A stretch of DNA of 64,000 nt, from assembly GCF_003967555.1 (NCBI RefSeq), contig NZ_BIFS01000001.1, forward strand, positions 1,054,001-1,118,000, written 5' to 3'. Under the pieces are notes generated by a model. It saw nothing but the letters and a program-made list of their open reading frames with translations, did not search any database and was not told the DNA's origin. The DNA is from Dictyobacter kobayashii. Its GTDB lineage: Bacteria > Chloroflexota > Ktedonobacteria > Ktedonobacterales > Ktedonobacteraceae. Within the stretch, counting starts at the first letter, position 1. Each line of letters starts with the position of its first letter. The position numbers were made by a program, and so were the translations under genes. Positions 27,232-36,590 of this stretch are shown in pieces.

Positions 27232-27600
27232 ATGGCAATTACAGGCGTCCATCATGCACAAATTACGATTCCGCGGGGAGCCGAAGAGCAAGGTCGGCAA
27301 TATTATTGCCACCTGCTCGGCCTACCCGAGATTGAAAAACCTGAGTCACTCAAGGGCCGTGGGGGCTTCTGGCTACAGGTAGGCGATCGCCAGGTCCATG
27401 TTGGAACTGAAGATGGGGTGGAGCGTAGCAGCACAAAAGCTCACCTGGCTTATCATGTAACCGATATCATGGCATGGCGCCAACGACTTCAGGAGCACGG
27501 CTTTCAAATTCTGGATGGGGTGCCGATTCCGGGCTATGAGCGCTTTGAGACGCGCGATCCCTTTGGTAATCGCCTGGAGTTTATTCAACCTCTGGCATAA
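27232..27600 (+). CDS. VOC (glyoxalase/dioxygenase fold) protein
   Basis: 122 residues from the ATG at 27232; a GTG six codons earlier overlaps the smpB end and is the alternative. One VOC unit pair: TGVHHAQITIPRGAEEQ with the first metal-type histidine, YYCHLLGLPEI, LAYHVTDIMAWRQRL, and RFETRDPFGNRLEFIQPLA, with the usual DPxGNxxEF end. Function cannot be assigned; relatives include glyoxalases and antibiotic-resistance proteins. It starts eight bases after smpB and probably shares its transcript. Confidence 0.85.
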   Translation: MAITGVHHAQITIPRGAEEQGRQYYCHLLGLPEIEKPESLKGRGGFWLQVGDRQVHVGTEDGVERSSTKAHLAYHVTDIMAWRQRLQEHGFQILDGVPIPGYERFETRDPFGNRLEFIQPLA

Positions 27601-27601
27601 C

Positions 27602-28882
27602 TCAATCTACGGCCTCAACATATTTCTTTTCTTTTCCAAACAGCCAGAGCAGAGAGAGCAAGGCAACCAGAGCCAGTAGTGCTGTAAGATAGATCAGCCC
27701 ATCGAAACCAAAGCGGTGGGCAAACATACCTCCCAGGCCATTCCCTAGAATCTGACCCAGGCCCAGGAAGATAGAGTAGAGCCCCATTACCATACCACGG
27801 TCCTTAGCGGCTCCCTCAGAGATATCGGCCAGATATGCCAGGGCCGCCGGCGCAAAGCTGGTTTCGGCGAAAATACCGATCAGTAGCAATGGTAACCAGA
27901 CATAGATCATGGTAGGATTGTCTGGACTACGATGGTTGAGGCCAAAAAGAGCTATACAGGCCAGGTAAACGCCAATAATTGAGGTAAACATCAAGCGCAG
28001 GCGCGGAATCTTCTGCAAGAAAAAGGCCCAGAACAAAAGACATAGACTAAAGAAAAGCACAATCCCACCCAATACCAGGCTCAATAATCTTCCACCACCG
28101 GGCCCACTCATACTACCCATTAACAATTGATGTGAATAGCGCACTGGAGTTGATAAGATAAAGGTTAACTGTGAGCTTAGCCAGATCCCTACCAGGGCGC
28201 TGATACAGAGCCAGGCGGGTAAGAAGGCCAGTAAACGCGGTGTGCGCAATATAATCAAATAGCGTTGCGCGGTCTCAGCTACTTTTTCACGGCTTACAAT
28301 TTGATGGGCAATGGGAGATAACCACATGCACCAGATGACCAGCAGATAACTGACAGCAAGCAAGACAAAGGATAAGCGCCCAAACCAATCCCAGAGCAGG
28401 CCTCCCAGTACTGTGCCAACCGCAATTCCGCCACTGGTCACTAGCTCATACAAGCTCATAACGCGCACACGCCGGCTCTGATCATGCACGGTAATGTCAG
28501 CCAGATATCCGAGCACAGCTGGAACGGTAACGGCACCAGAAATACCGGCAATGACTTGCAGACACAATAAATAGGGGAGCGGCTGCCGAATGGGGGTAAA
28601 AAATAACAGGCCAGCCTGTATCAGGCCAAAGACGGGACCGAGCAATAAGAATTTGTGTCGCCCCCAGCGATCACTTAATCCCCCCATAAAAGGGGCCAGG
28701 GTGAGCTCAGAAATATAAAAGGCAACCGGCAGCAAGCCTACCTGAACGCTAGTAATCCTCTGGGACGAGATGGTCACCATATGGGCCAGCAGAAGTCCAA
28801 GCACGATTGTTCCAGCACCCGAGTTAGCACGCAGAATGAAGGTTCCAGTCAATAAAGGTGTGACCGTTTGGCGGCGAGCCAT
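27602..28882 (-). CDS. MFS transporter
   Basis: 426 residues with twelve predicted membrane helices. The loop after helix 2 reads MGGLSDRWGRHKFLL, the MFS motif A, with a weaker copy in the second half; GTVLGGLLWDWFGRLS resembles the drug-efflux motif in helix 5. Substrate unknown; multidrug or sugar efflux types look closest. Converges with the VOC gene with almost no gap. A small membrane protein gene lies 20 bases upstream. Confidence 0.88.
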   Translation of the reverse strand: MARRQTVTPLLTGTFILRANSGAGTIVLGLLLAHMVTISSQRITSVQVGLLPVAFYISELTLAPFMGGLSDRWGRHKFLLLGPVFGLIQAGLLFFTPIRQPLPYLLCLQVIAGISGAVTVPAVLGYLADITVHDQSRRVRVMSLYELVTSGGIAVGTVLGGLLWDWFGRLSFVLLAVSYLLVIWCMWLSPIAHQIVSREKVAETAQRYLIILRTPRLLAFLPAWLCISALVGIWLSSQLTFILSTPVRYSHQLLMGSMSGPGGGRLLSLVLGGIVLFFSLCLLFWAFFLQKIPRLRLMFTSIIGVYLACIALFGLNHRSPDNPTMIYVWLPLLLIGIFAETSFAPAALAYLADISEGAAKDRGMVMGLYSIFLGLGQILGNGLGGMFAHRFGFDGLIYLTALLALVALLSLLWLFGKEKKYVEAVD

Positions 28883-28902
28883 ATAACCTATCTCCTAATT
28901 TG

Positions 28903-29097
28903 CTACTCGCCAGGCAGACGGTCTGGATTGGTCGAGTGGGCCTTCCGAGAGCTATACAACGTTAATAGAGCAATAATAGCTCCAGCCAGAATTAAGCAAA
29001 TTGCGATAATTAATAATACGAAAAGTAGAATACGCATATTTTCAACATTTGCGGTGTCAATGTAAGCCGCAGCTGTAATTATAGATAAAACTAGCAT
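28903..29097 (-). CDS. Possible small membrane protein
   Basis: 64 residues, or 44 from an internal ATG (MRILLFVLL). One strong hydrophobic helix, ILLFVLLIIAICLILAGAII, then a short basic and polar tail. Its end is 20 bases from the MFS gene start, on the same strand. No good ribosome site, so the call is tentative. Confidence 0.4.
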   Translation of the reverse strand: MLVLSIITAAAYIDTANVENMRILLFVLLIIAICLILAGAIIALLTLYSSRKAHSTNPDRLPGE

Positions 29098-29221
29098 ATA
29101 AATCTTTTTGTTTCCCCCTCATTGGATCTGAGTTCGCTGTTCCAACCAATGATGAACTATGTACTAGGACTATACGGAGCAAGAAAAGGTAACAACTTTG
29201 CAGAATAAACAGAACTTTTAT

Positions 29222-29256
29222 AAAAAAAACACGCCAGTAGCGCTGCTCTGGCGTGT
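29222..29256 (-). terminator. Rho-independent terminator of the GNAT genes
   Basis: Read on the minus strand, ACACGCCAG and CTGGCGTGT form a nine-bp stem followed by eight T. It lies 27 bases after the GNAT stop. Confidence 0.85.
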
Positions 29257-29282
29257 ACTTATGGTAACTTTATCCATCTTTA

Positions 29283-29975
29283 CTATCCAGCGACACAAGG
29301 TAGCAACACTGCTGTCACTTCTGGCTGGCGTATCCTCCCAAATTTTTTGGCATAGACGCTATACTTTAGCGCCTTGTATGTATCTTGTATCCGTGACTTC
29401 CTAGCGGTCAAGCTCTGCTCATCCGCATTGAGCACGACCTGCAGCGTTAGCAGACCATCATTAGCTGAGAGCGAGGGAGCTGCAACATGTTCAAGTGCCA
29501 GGTGCATGCGTAAGAACTGTTGCTGCAACCCATATCCCTCATGCTGCACAATCTCGCTCAACAATTCGTTTGAACTACTCACGGCAATCTGGATGCTGAC
29601 CTGGCACCGGACTGCATGCTCACGCGTCAACTGGCGAATGCGATCTTCACCCAGACGGATCAAAAGTGTTTCAATACCACGGCCCTGGTAATCAGGATGA
29701 ATGGCTACAGCTAATGTATAGATCACCTCTAATGGCTCACTACACTTCTGCTGCACATCAGCATAGCCAACCACCTGACCTTGCCGGGTCACAATTACCC
29801 AGGCATCATGCATTAATTGAAAACTACTATCTTGCCAGATGTTCCTGAGCTCAGCCTCACCCTGCTTCTCCGATGTGAGCGCATCGCCCTCGTATAAACT
29901 CAACAGACTGGCGACCTCGGAAATGTCCTGCAGGCGCGGGGCACGTGCAGATAATTGATGTAAACGAATAATCAC
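29283..29975 (-). CDS. GNAT acetyltransferase
   Basis: 230 residues from a GTG at 29975 with GGAG seven bases upstream; the frame is open to a TTG at 30062 that overlaps the neighbouring stop and lacks a ribosome site. Acetyl-CoA-binding motif A: VIYTLAVAIHPDYQGRGIET followed by LLIRLGEDR. The N-terminal half has the usual ATP-independent GNAT start (RAPRLQDISEVASLLSL). Substrate unknown. Directly downstream of a second, longer GNAT gene and ended by a strong terminator, so the two form a short operon. Confidence 0.8.
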   Translation of the reverse strand: MIIRLHQLSARAPRLQDISEVASLLSLYEGDALTSEKQGEAELRNIWQDSSFQLMHDAWVIVTRQGQVVGYADVQQKCSEPLEVIYTLAVAIHPDYQGRGIETLLIRLGEDRIRQLTREHAVRCQVSIQIAVSSSNELLSEIVQHEGYGLQQQFLRMHLALEHVAAPSLSANDGLLTLQVVLNADEQSLTARKSRIQDTYKALKYSVYAKKFGRIRQPEVTAVLLPCVAG

Positions 29976-30051
29976 AACAGTGCTCCATTCATCATCAGCG
30001 ATCGAGCTGGTTGGATGGAGACAAAGGCAGGCAAGAATATATGAATACACG

Positions 30052-31038
30052 CTACTCTTCAAGCGTCAATGTACCCAGCTCCTTACCACCCCGTAGCTCC
30101 CTCTCATATTGGGTCGATCTTTTGACAACGTGCATCCCGGCACGTTCATATAAGCGCGTCGCGCCTGTCAGGCTTTGCGCATCTACTGACAGATAGATAG
30201 AATGTATATCGCGACGGAAAAATTCATTAAAGGTATGCTGTAAAAGCGCCAGGGCCAGTCCCTGACGGCGCCACTGGCGGCGCACACCAAGCACATGGAC
30301 CCAGCCACCGTCCTCACCCTCATCGGCGCAGAGCGCAATAGCGGCGATCTCATTACCATCCATGGCCAGGAACCAGAGTGCAGGATCAAAGCTTTGGCGC
30401 TTCGTGGTCCAGTATTGCCACTGCTCATAGGTCTGGCTGATAAAACCCCAGTGATCCCGAAAGATATCTTCGTCGGCCTCATACACAGCATGTAATATGT
30501 CTGGGGTAGGGTTGATAATCCGAATATTCTCAGGCCATTGTGGTGCTACCGGGGCCACAGCTAATTCAATCCCCATAACCCAGAAGTTGCGAATTGGCTG
30601 AAAATCATGCTGCTCCAATAATTGTTGCCAGGCAAGATTCTGGTTATTACAAAACGCACGCAGGCTCACACGCAGGTCAGGTGCGGCCAGAGGAATCTGC
30701 TGGCGTGCCCACTGCTCCGCTTTTTCCAGCAATAATTCACCAATACCATAATCGAGGTACTGCGGATGCACAGTACAGCGCACAATATTGCGCGCATGCT
30801 GCACATGCTCCATTAACATGTAGCCCACAGCCTGATCTTCTGGCGTCAACACCAGCCAGCCTGCAGTGGCCAGATCAATATCGGGCGAAGCGAAGAGAAA
30901 ACGAAGCTCTTCCAATGTAATTTCGATTTTCCCGAACCAATGTAGCTGGCTGGCGGCGATGAGCTGATACGCTTTTTCAACATCATCCAACGTCAACTGA
31001 CGAACCTTAAAGGTGTCAGGAATTGTATTTCTCAACAT
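30052..31038 (-). CDS. Tandem GNAT acetyltransferase (mycothiol-synthase-like layout)
   Basis: 328 residues with two GNAT halves. The N-terminal half has ARNIVRCTVHPQYLDYGIGE, a degenerate motif A. The C-terminal half is intact: GGWVHVLGVRRQWRRQGLAL then ALLQHTFNEFFRRDI and SLTGATRLYERAGMHVVKR. Two-GNAT architecture is that of mycothiol synthase MshD, and of many unassigned Chloroflexota proteins; residues do not allow a choice. No other mycothiol gene is near. Confidence 0.85.
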   Translation of the reverse strand: MLRNTIPDTFKVRQLTLDDVEKAYQLIAASQLHWFGKIEITLEELRFLFASPDIDLATAGWLVLTPEDQAVGYMLMEHVQHARNIVRCTVHPQYLDYGIGELLLEKAEQWARQQIPLAAPDLRVSLRAFCNNQNLAWQQLLEQHDFQPIRNFWVMGIELAVAPVAPQWPENIRIINPTPDILHAVYEADEDIFRDHWGFISQTYEQWQYWTTKRQSFDPALWFLAMDGNEIAAIALCADEGEDGGWVHVLGVRRQWRRQGLALALLQHTFNEFFRRDIHSIYLSVDAQSLTGATRLYERAGMHVVKRSTQYERELRGGKELGTLTLEE

Positions 31039-31148
31039 ATATATCTATTCCTTTAGGTGGTGGAAGTCCCGGCATAATAGCTGGCAACTTCCACCTGATA
31101 TATCATCCTTAAACGCCGTGGCGCTTGCTGCTATCGTATGGCTATCAG

Positions 31149-31972
31149 CTAGCCGTTACGCTTCAATCTACCTGTACGTTTAGCATAGCGCTCAGCCATC
31201 CGAAAGATCAGCATGCCCACCGGAATGCTAACAGCACCAGTGATGAGTAGGGCCAGATATTGGCCCAGATCTCAAGCGACCAGAGCGGCTTATCATACAG
31301 CAGACCTAGCCGCAAGCCATTCAATACATAGGTTGCTGGCGAGAGCCAGGAAAGTGGCTGCATCCAGCCTGGCAGGACGGTTACTGGATAGTAAACACCC
31401 GAGACGAGCAGAATAATGGCTCGCACAATGAAAGACATCTGCATACCTTTTTCGGTATACAACAGCGGCAATACTGAAGTGGCGATACCAAAGCCAATAA
31501 ACGAGATGCTACCCAGCAGCAGCATAAAGACCACAGTCAGGTAGTTGGCATGGCTCAGATCCAGGTGAAAGAACAGGACCACCACCACCAGTTGCAGGGC
31601 AGTGAACAGTAAACCATGGGCAATGGCATACCAGCAGCTACCGACCATATGCGTAAAGCGCGAGATCGGGGCCATAAAGGTATGCTCAATGGTTCCCTCC
31701 CAACGCTCGATATTGATAACATCTGTCACGCCATCAAAAGTGACGCTCAAATAGGTCCAGACCGAGGTACCAATAAGCAGGTACAGGATCATATAGTTCA
31801 CCTGCGCTGGTTTCAGGTCGGGCGTGGCCCGAGCAATAAAGGTTATGCTCAGGGCATTCACCACGTTATAAAAGAGCCAGACCACTTCCCAGGCCCAGTA
31901 GCGCTTGGTCAGGTTCCAGTTGCGCTCAAAAAAGGCATAACTGGCACGTGCCGAATGGATCATCGAAGACAT
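31149..31972 (-). CDS. ABC-2 type transporter permease (one frameshift)
   Basis: About 274 residues with six membrane helices, including the ABC-2 pattern GTSVWTYLSV, EGTIEHTFMAPISR and SGVYYPVTVLPGWMQPLSWL. A G missing from GGGG at about 31270 cuts the frame; after repair the chain continues GQYLALLITGAVSIPVGML and ends KRTGRLKRNG at 31149. Starts 15 bases after the ATPase gene and forms the exporter with it. Cargo unknown; drug, polysaccharide or lipid are all possible. Confidence 0.85.
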
Positions 31973-31986
31973 TGAAAAACTCCCCC

Positions 31987-32946
31987 TTAATTATTCTCTT
32001 CTTCTTCACGTTGGGCCTCGTACACTTCGAAGGCCTTTTCCCAACTGCCATAGCGCTCCACATCTTCCTCAGTAATCAGATGGGTCGCAGTGTAATGCAT
32101 GAATACTTCATTCATCGAGACCAGTTCAGCCTTGCCGTGAAGAGCGGCCACAGCACGTTTCAGTTCCTCTGTTCGGCCTGAGGCGACGATACGCCCTTTA
32201 TCGATAATGGCCACGCGATCACAAAGAGCCTCAGCCTCATCCATATCATGGGTGGTAATCAAGATGGTCGCATCATGCACATCCCGAAGCTCGTTGACAA
32301 AATTCTGCACATCGATCTTTGAGCGTGGATCGAGTCCGGTGGTCGGCTCGTCCAGCAACAAAAGAATCGGTGAAGTCAGGAAGGCACGCGCAATCGCGAC
32401 TTTCTGTTGCATGCCACGGGACATGTTTTCGAGCGGCGCGTCGATACGGTCAGGTTTAATACCTAGCCGCGTCAGGATCTCGCGGATACGCTTGCGCGCT
32501 TCGTTGCCATTCATGTTGTAGAGGCGGGCTGCATAGAGTAGATTTTCCATCGGCGAGAGCTTTTTGAAGAACGAGGCTTCCACACTCACACGATTAATCA
32601 GGCGCTGTACAGTGGACTCGTCTTTGACCACATCGTAGCCAAAGATGCTAACTGTACCCTCATCAGGAATCAACAACGTTGAGAGTATACGGATCAAAGT
32701 AGATTTACCCGAACCGTTAGCACCGAGAATACCAACAATCTCACGGTGCTTGACCGTCAAAGTGATATCATCTACCGCACGTATTTCATTCTTCTGATCT
32801 TTTCCTTGCGACTTCTTCCGTAAACGACCCCACAATGGACGTGATTTTTTGAAAATTTTTGAGACACCATCAATGACAACCGCATCACTGGTTGGATCGA
32901 TGGTAATATTTTTTAAAAGCATAGCAGTTAGATCAGGGATAGCCAA
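31987..32946 (-). CDS. ABC transporter ATP-binding protein
   Basis: 319 residues. Walker A GANGSGKST, signature NMSRGMQQKVAIA, Walker B ILLLLDEPTTGLD, and switch histidine in LITTHDMDEAEALCD. The start is a TTG at 32946 with AGGAG nine bases upstream. A C-terminal acidic tail (VYEAQREEEENN) is unusual. Pairs with the ABC-2 permease behind it. The N-terminal 45 residues before the ATPase core are basic and include RPLWGRLRKKSQGK, found in polysaccharide and drug exporters of this group. Confidence 0.9.
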   Translation of the reverse strand: MAIPDLTAMLLKNITIDPTSDAVVIDGVSKIFKKSRPLWGRLRKKSQGKDQKNEIRAVDDITLTVKHREIVGILGANGSGKSTLIRILSTLLIPDEGTVSIFGYDVVKDESTVQRLINRVSVEASFFKKLSPMENLLYAARLYNMNGNEARKRIREILTRLGIKPDRIDAPLENMSRGMQQKVAIARAFLTSPILLLLDEPTTGLDPRSKIDVQNFVNELRDVHDATILITTHDMDEAEALCDRVAIIDKGRIVASGRTEELKRAVAALHGKAELVSMNEVFMHYTATHLITEEDVERYGSWEKAFEVYEAQREEEENN

Positions 32947-33171
32947 GAGCTTTCTCCTTTGAGATATTAAAACCTGTTAGAATCTTCACCAGTTTAGATT
33001 AGCACTGACATCTATACATCGAACCTTCGAACAGGTAAGCATCTGTACGACCAGACAGTAAAAGAGCAATATACTTCAACCATTACATTCCCATTGTCAG
33101 GCATCAAAACGACATTCCATCCTCCAATCGTCAACGGAACTATAATTCAGGTACTCAGAAAAAAACGCAAT

Positions 33172-33215
33172 AAAAAACCGTGGACTGGATTTTTGCTTCA
33201 CCAGTGTCCACGGTT
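33172..33215 (-). terminator. Rho-independent terminator of the small gene
   Basis: On the minus strand AACCGTGGAC and GTCCACGGTT pair over ten bp (with a further CTGG/CCAG near the loop), followed by six T. It lies 27 bases after the small gene's stop. Confidence 0.85.
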
Positions 33216-33242
33216 GGAGGGTTGCTCTTACATTCGACTCAC

Positions 33243-33437
33243 CTACATTATGTCAGGTGGTCTCCCCCAGGAGATGGGCACACTGGTCCTTTGAGCCACG
33301 CCAATGGGCAGCACAAAGACGGAAACGCCAGCAGCGTATACGCCTGTGGTGGCATCGGGCACAGCATGGGTATCGTGACCAAAAATAGCAGCGCGTGTGC
33401 GCAAAAATGTAGTGAACGGTACACGATCATTCAACAT
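33243..33437 (-). CDS. Small unknown protein with dedicated promoter and terminator
   Basis: 64 residues from the ATG at 33437, which has AAAGGAG nine bases upstream; an ATG three codons earlier sits directly on that site. Sequence is Thr/Val/Pro-rich (DATTGVYAAGVSVFVLPIG) with no cysteine and no long hydrophobic helix. I recognise no family. The case for a real gene rests on its surroundings: a near-consensus promoter with a palindrome at the start point upstream, a good ribosome site, and a strong terminator right after the stop. A frameshift here cannot be excluded, given the window's error rate. An RNA with a spurious frame is the alternative. Confidence 0.5.
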   Translation of the reverse strand: MLNDRVPFTTFLRTRAAIFGHDTHAVPDATTGVYAAGVSVFVLPIGVAQRTSVPISWGRPPDIM

Positions 33438-33485
33438 GCTCGCCATCTCCTTTCATTGAAATTAGCCAAAATTATGAGAAAAATG

Positions 33486-33504
33486 CCTCACAACATCAGT
33501 GAGG
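33486..33504 (-). terminator. Leader hairpin with T-run (attenuator or upstream terminator)
   Basis: CCTCAC and GTGAGG pair around a seven-base loop and are followed on the minus strand by CATTTTTC. It lies between promoter and small gene; it could attenuate that gene or end the transcript of the gene at 33612. Confidence 0.4.
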
Positions 33505-33508
33505 TATT

Positions 33509-33530
33509 GGGGATTACACATGTAATCCCC
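33509..33530 (-). promoter_or_regulatory. Palindromic operator at the small gene's start point
   Basis: Ten-bp perfect arms GGGGATTACA and TGTAATCCCC are two bases apart, beginning ten bases after the -10. The centre reads TACATGTGTA, matching TACANNTGTA, the core known for BlaI/MecI/CopY repressor sites. That a BlaI-type repressor binds is inference. Confidence 0.55.
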
Positions 33531-33539
33531 ACGCTTCCA

Positions 33540-33569
33540 AGTATACGGAATGTACTTGTGCTATGTCAA
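33540..33569 (-). promoter_or_regulatory. Strong promoter of the small gene
   Basis: Consensus TTGACA, 18-base spacer, TATACT on the minus strand: the best promoter I see in the window. Confidence 0.8.
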
Positions 33570-33611
33570 GAGGAATAACACAACAATTTTTATTGGGTAA
33601 ATGATGCCGAA

Positions 33612-33974
33612 TTATTGCTGCTGTTTCAGATAGGACTTTAGCTTCCCTTGCTGAATTACCTGCACAAGTTCAACATGACGCTCAAGCGCATCATCGGGAT
33701 CATCAAAGACATACTCACAGACAGGTAGACGCACCAGTGTGTGATAACCACCCTGCTGTGGATAAACAGTGGTCACGTATTCGCGGCCCAGATTACGATC
33801 GGCAAAGGTGGCCACAACATATTGTTTATGGTCAGGCGCAATCGCAATATGGCGCGCCAGGTCCAGGGTCTGCAGACGCACAGGAGGAGCGCCAGGAACA
33901 TCTAGCTCGCGCTTCTCGGGAATCACCAATGGAATTAAAATTTGCTCTGAATTTATAACATCGCTCTCGGACAT
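33612..33974 (-). CDS. Hypothetical protein
   Basis: 120 residues from the ATG at 33974, chosen for AGGAGG five bases upstream; the frame is open to 34016. Mixed alpha/beta composition, acidic near the C-terminus (CEYVFDDPDDALERHVELVQ) with a polar Lys/Gln end. No signal peptide or membrane helix. I do not recognise a family. It lies 40 bases before the small-gene promoter on the same strand. Confidence 0.7.
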   Translation of the reverse strand: MSESDVINSEQILIPLVIPEKRELDVPGAPPVRLQTLDLARHIAIAPDHKQYVVATFADRNLGREYVTTVYPQQGGYHTLVRLPVCEYVFDDPDDALERHVELVQVIQQGKLKSYLKQQQ

Positions 33975-34060
33975 GAATCCTCCTACCAAACATAAATCAT
34001 CGATTTTAAAAGGCATGCTTCAAAAAGTGCAGCCCACAGTTAAGATGACAGGAGGCCGCA

Positions 34061-34092
34061 ACCTATAGTGTACGGGAATGCACACTATAGGT
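34061..34092. promoter_or_regulatory. Perfect 11-bp inverted repeat upstream of the hypothetical gene
   Basis: ACCTATAGTGT and ACACTATAGGT flank a ten-base loop, between the transglutaminase stop and the next gene. No T-run follows, so an operator or a weak terminator. Confidence 0.45.
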
Positions 34093-34105
34093 CAAGCGGT
34101 CCATG

Positions 34106-36585
34106 CTAAAATTCTAGCCGCAATTTTTTACGCCTTTGTCGCCTCTTCTGCAGCCGGTTGTACTGCTTAAGCACAGCATCAGGCACGCGACGCAAGAATG
34201 CCGGATGGCTGGCAACGTACAAGAATAAACGCAGTTGTATGCGTTTCCACATGGCTGGCAACTCATTGCTCTCACCCGAGCGGCGCGGATGCTCATTACT
34301 ACTGGGATCGGCCCAGCGTTCACGCACAAAGACATCACCCAATCGCTCTAATACCAGCGCATCTTCCTTTGAGGTCAACACCGAACCTGATAGGTCCCCT
34401 AAGTATTCATATGGGGTCTGCGAGGATTGCCGTTGGACGCCGGCCCATTCAGCCAATGTACAAATGCGGCCATATATTTGTGCCGCTACACTATATTGAC
34501 TGAAAAGGCGCCGCCACCAGAACACAAAGATGATCACTCCAAGCAGGATTACTATGAGTATACTCCACAAGGCGATACGTAACTGGGTCTGGAACAATTG
34601 CTGTGATTGATCAGCAGCAGAGCCACCACTGCTACTATCAGCTGGATTATCAATATTGCGTCCCTTGTGTGCCTTGATACCAGTTGAAGGTAAGGTAACA
34701 CTATTACCGCTATTAGGAGGAGGACTGGGCGTATATTGATCCGGCAGTGGACGATCAAACGTTTTAAAACTGGCGGAGGGCTCAAAATTAATCCATCCAT
34801 AGCCTGCAAAGTAGATCTGAGTCCAACTATGAGCATCTACCCCACGAATAATATATTGCCCGCTTTCATATGTGCCGGGCGCGTAACCCGCCACCTCACG
34901 GGCGGGAATGCCCAGGGAGCGGGCCATCAAGGTCATGGCAGTCGAAAAGTAGTTACAATAGCCATCGTGATTTTTGTTTTCGAAGAGGAACCAGAGTACG
35001 GGATCAACCCCTGCCCGTGGGTGGATATCGGTATTGTAGCTATAATGCTGGCGCAAATAGGATTCCAGGGCCGTCACTTTATCATACATAGTTTTGGCAT
35101 TCGCCTGCGTAACTATCTTCTGTGCCAGGGCTTGAATGCGTTTATCTTTCTGTAGATAGTCAGGCACCTGCGTAAAATCTTTCACGGTCTGGGGATTGAA
35201 GTATTCTATCGGAGGTTGAGCATCCGGTGCCTGATTGGGATTAAAAGCAGGGGCGTCCGCTGGCATCGGAATGTCACGCAAAGATCCAATATCAGCTGAT
35301 GAGACCGTTGAGGTCACAGTGTACCGGGTACCAGCCTTCAGGCTACTGTTGGCATCCCCTAACCAGGCAATAATGCCTCCACTACCATCCAGAACGTTGG
35401 CGGGCAACGACATTTGAATAATATCAGAGACGCCCACCAGGTACGGCTGCTGCTCATCGGGCGCGGCAACCACATTGATAGTTTGTTTGACGGTATGCGT
35501 TTTCTGTGTACTGGTCACCAGGGTGGTATTAACAGCAATATGATATTTCTGGTCTGTATTGACTATCGACCAGCCTTGATCATAAGTGTCATAGTTAACC
35601 AGGGTCAAATATTGAGGCTGCACACTATCAACCTTCACATTAAAAACGACATCGCGGGTCAAATTAGGATTGCCGCCCAGCACCAGGGTATCTTTAAAGT
35701 TACCATGATTAGCAGCTGCGGCATCAGCATTGGTGTTAAAAGAATTAAAGGCAGAGGCGAATTGTCCCAGGGGTCCTTTGGTGGTCCAGATCTGAGCCAG
35801 ATGAGACTCCTCATAGGAGGATGGAAGGAGCCAGGCGAGCACTAAAATAGTGACTGTAATAAAAATGCCAGTCTGCATGACATCCCAGCCAAGATCATCT
35901 GAGTAACGCAGGCCTTTGCGTTGCCAGCCATGAATAGCCTGGTGCAGATTAAAACGCAATAAGAGGATTAAAGCTGCCAATAAAAATATTACCAGCAGGA
36001 TCATGTAAGGCGTATCAACATTATTTAAATTGAAAACGAGGACGATGGCATTTAACACCACCATTAACCAGGGAGACGCCACCGATATAAGCAGAGGACG
36101 CTGGAATAGGCAAGTACAAAACATAAGAAGACAATTAATAAAAAGGGGGCAGAATTATCAATATTAAAATTACTGATCGAGACCAGGCTATACCAATGTT
36201 GTAAGCCTTGTACGCTTTCCCTTAAACTGCCATTGTAGAAGAGCGTTGTCATCTGCCAGTAAGCAAAGGCAAACCCCAGGAACGTTACCAGTATATAAAC
36301 CCAGGCTGAAGGAAAGCGCTGCTGCTTGGCTGACCAGAGCCCCAACAGTAAGGCGATAAAAGTAGAGAGGGTCAACACACTTAGATTATCAACCCAATCA
36401 GCCGCTTGAACACTCCAGATGACACTGTACACAAGCAAAGCCAGCAAGAAAAGGGAGAGCCAGCCATCTTCAAAATAGATCGACAAACTTCTATCAGAAT
36501 CCGCCTCACCAACTCTACCCCGGCGTGATCGCTGGGGTGGATCTGTAATGAGTTTAGAGAGGCGTTCCATCGCCGCGTTGCGCAT
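34106..36585 (-). CDS. TgpA-like membrane transglutaminase (one frameshift)
   Basis: About 826 residues after repair. The N-terminal part has about six membrane helices, then a large outside domain, then the transglutaminase core: NHDGYCNYFSTAMTLMARSL with the catalytic cysteine, VDAHSWTQIYFAGYGWINFE with histidine and the acidic end, a Pro-rich spacer, one more helix (LRIALWSILIVILLGVIIF) and a cytoplasmic DUF4129-like tail. The frame breaks near 36073 at CTCCCTGG, where one C is missing; LYRWRLP then joins WLMVVLNAIVLVFN. It starts just after the DUF58 gene and makes the familiar moxR-DUF58-transglutaminase set, of largely unknown function. Confidence 0.85.
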
Positions 36586-36590
36586 TACGT

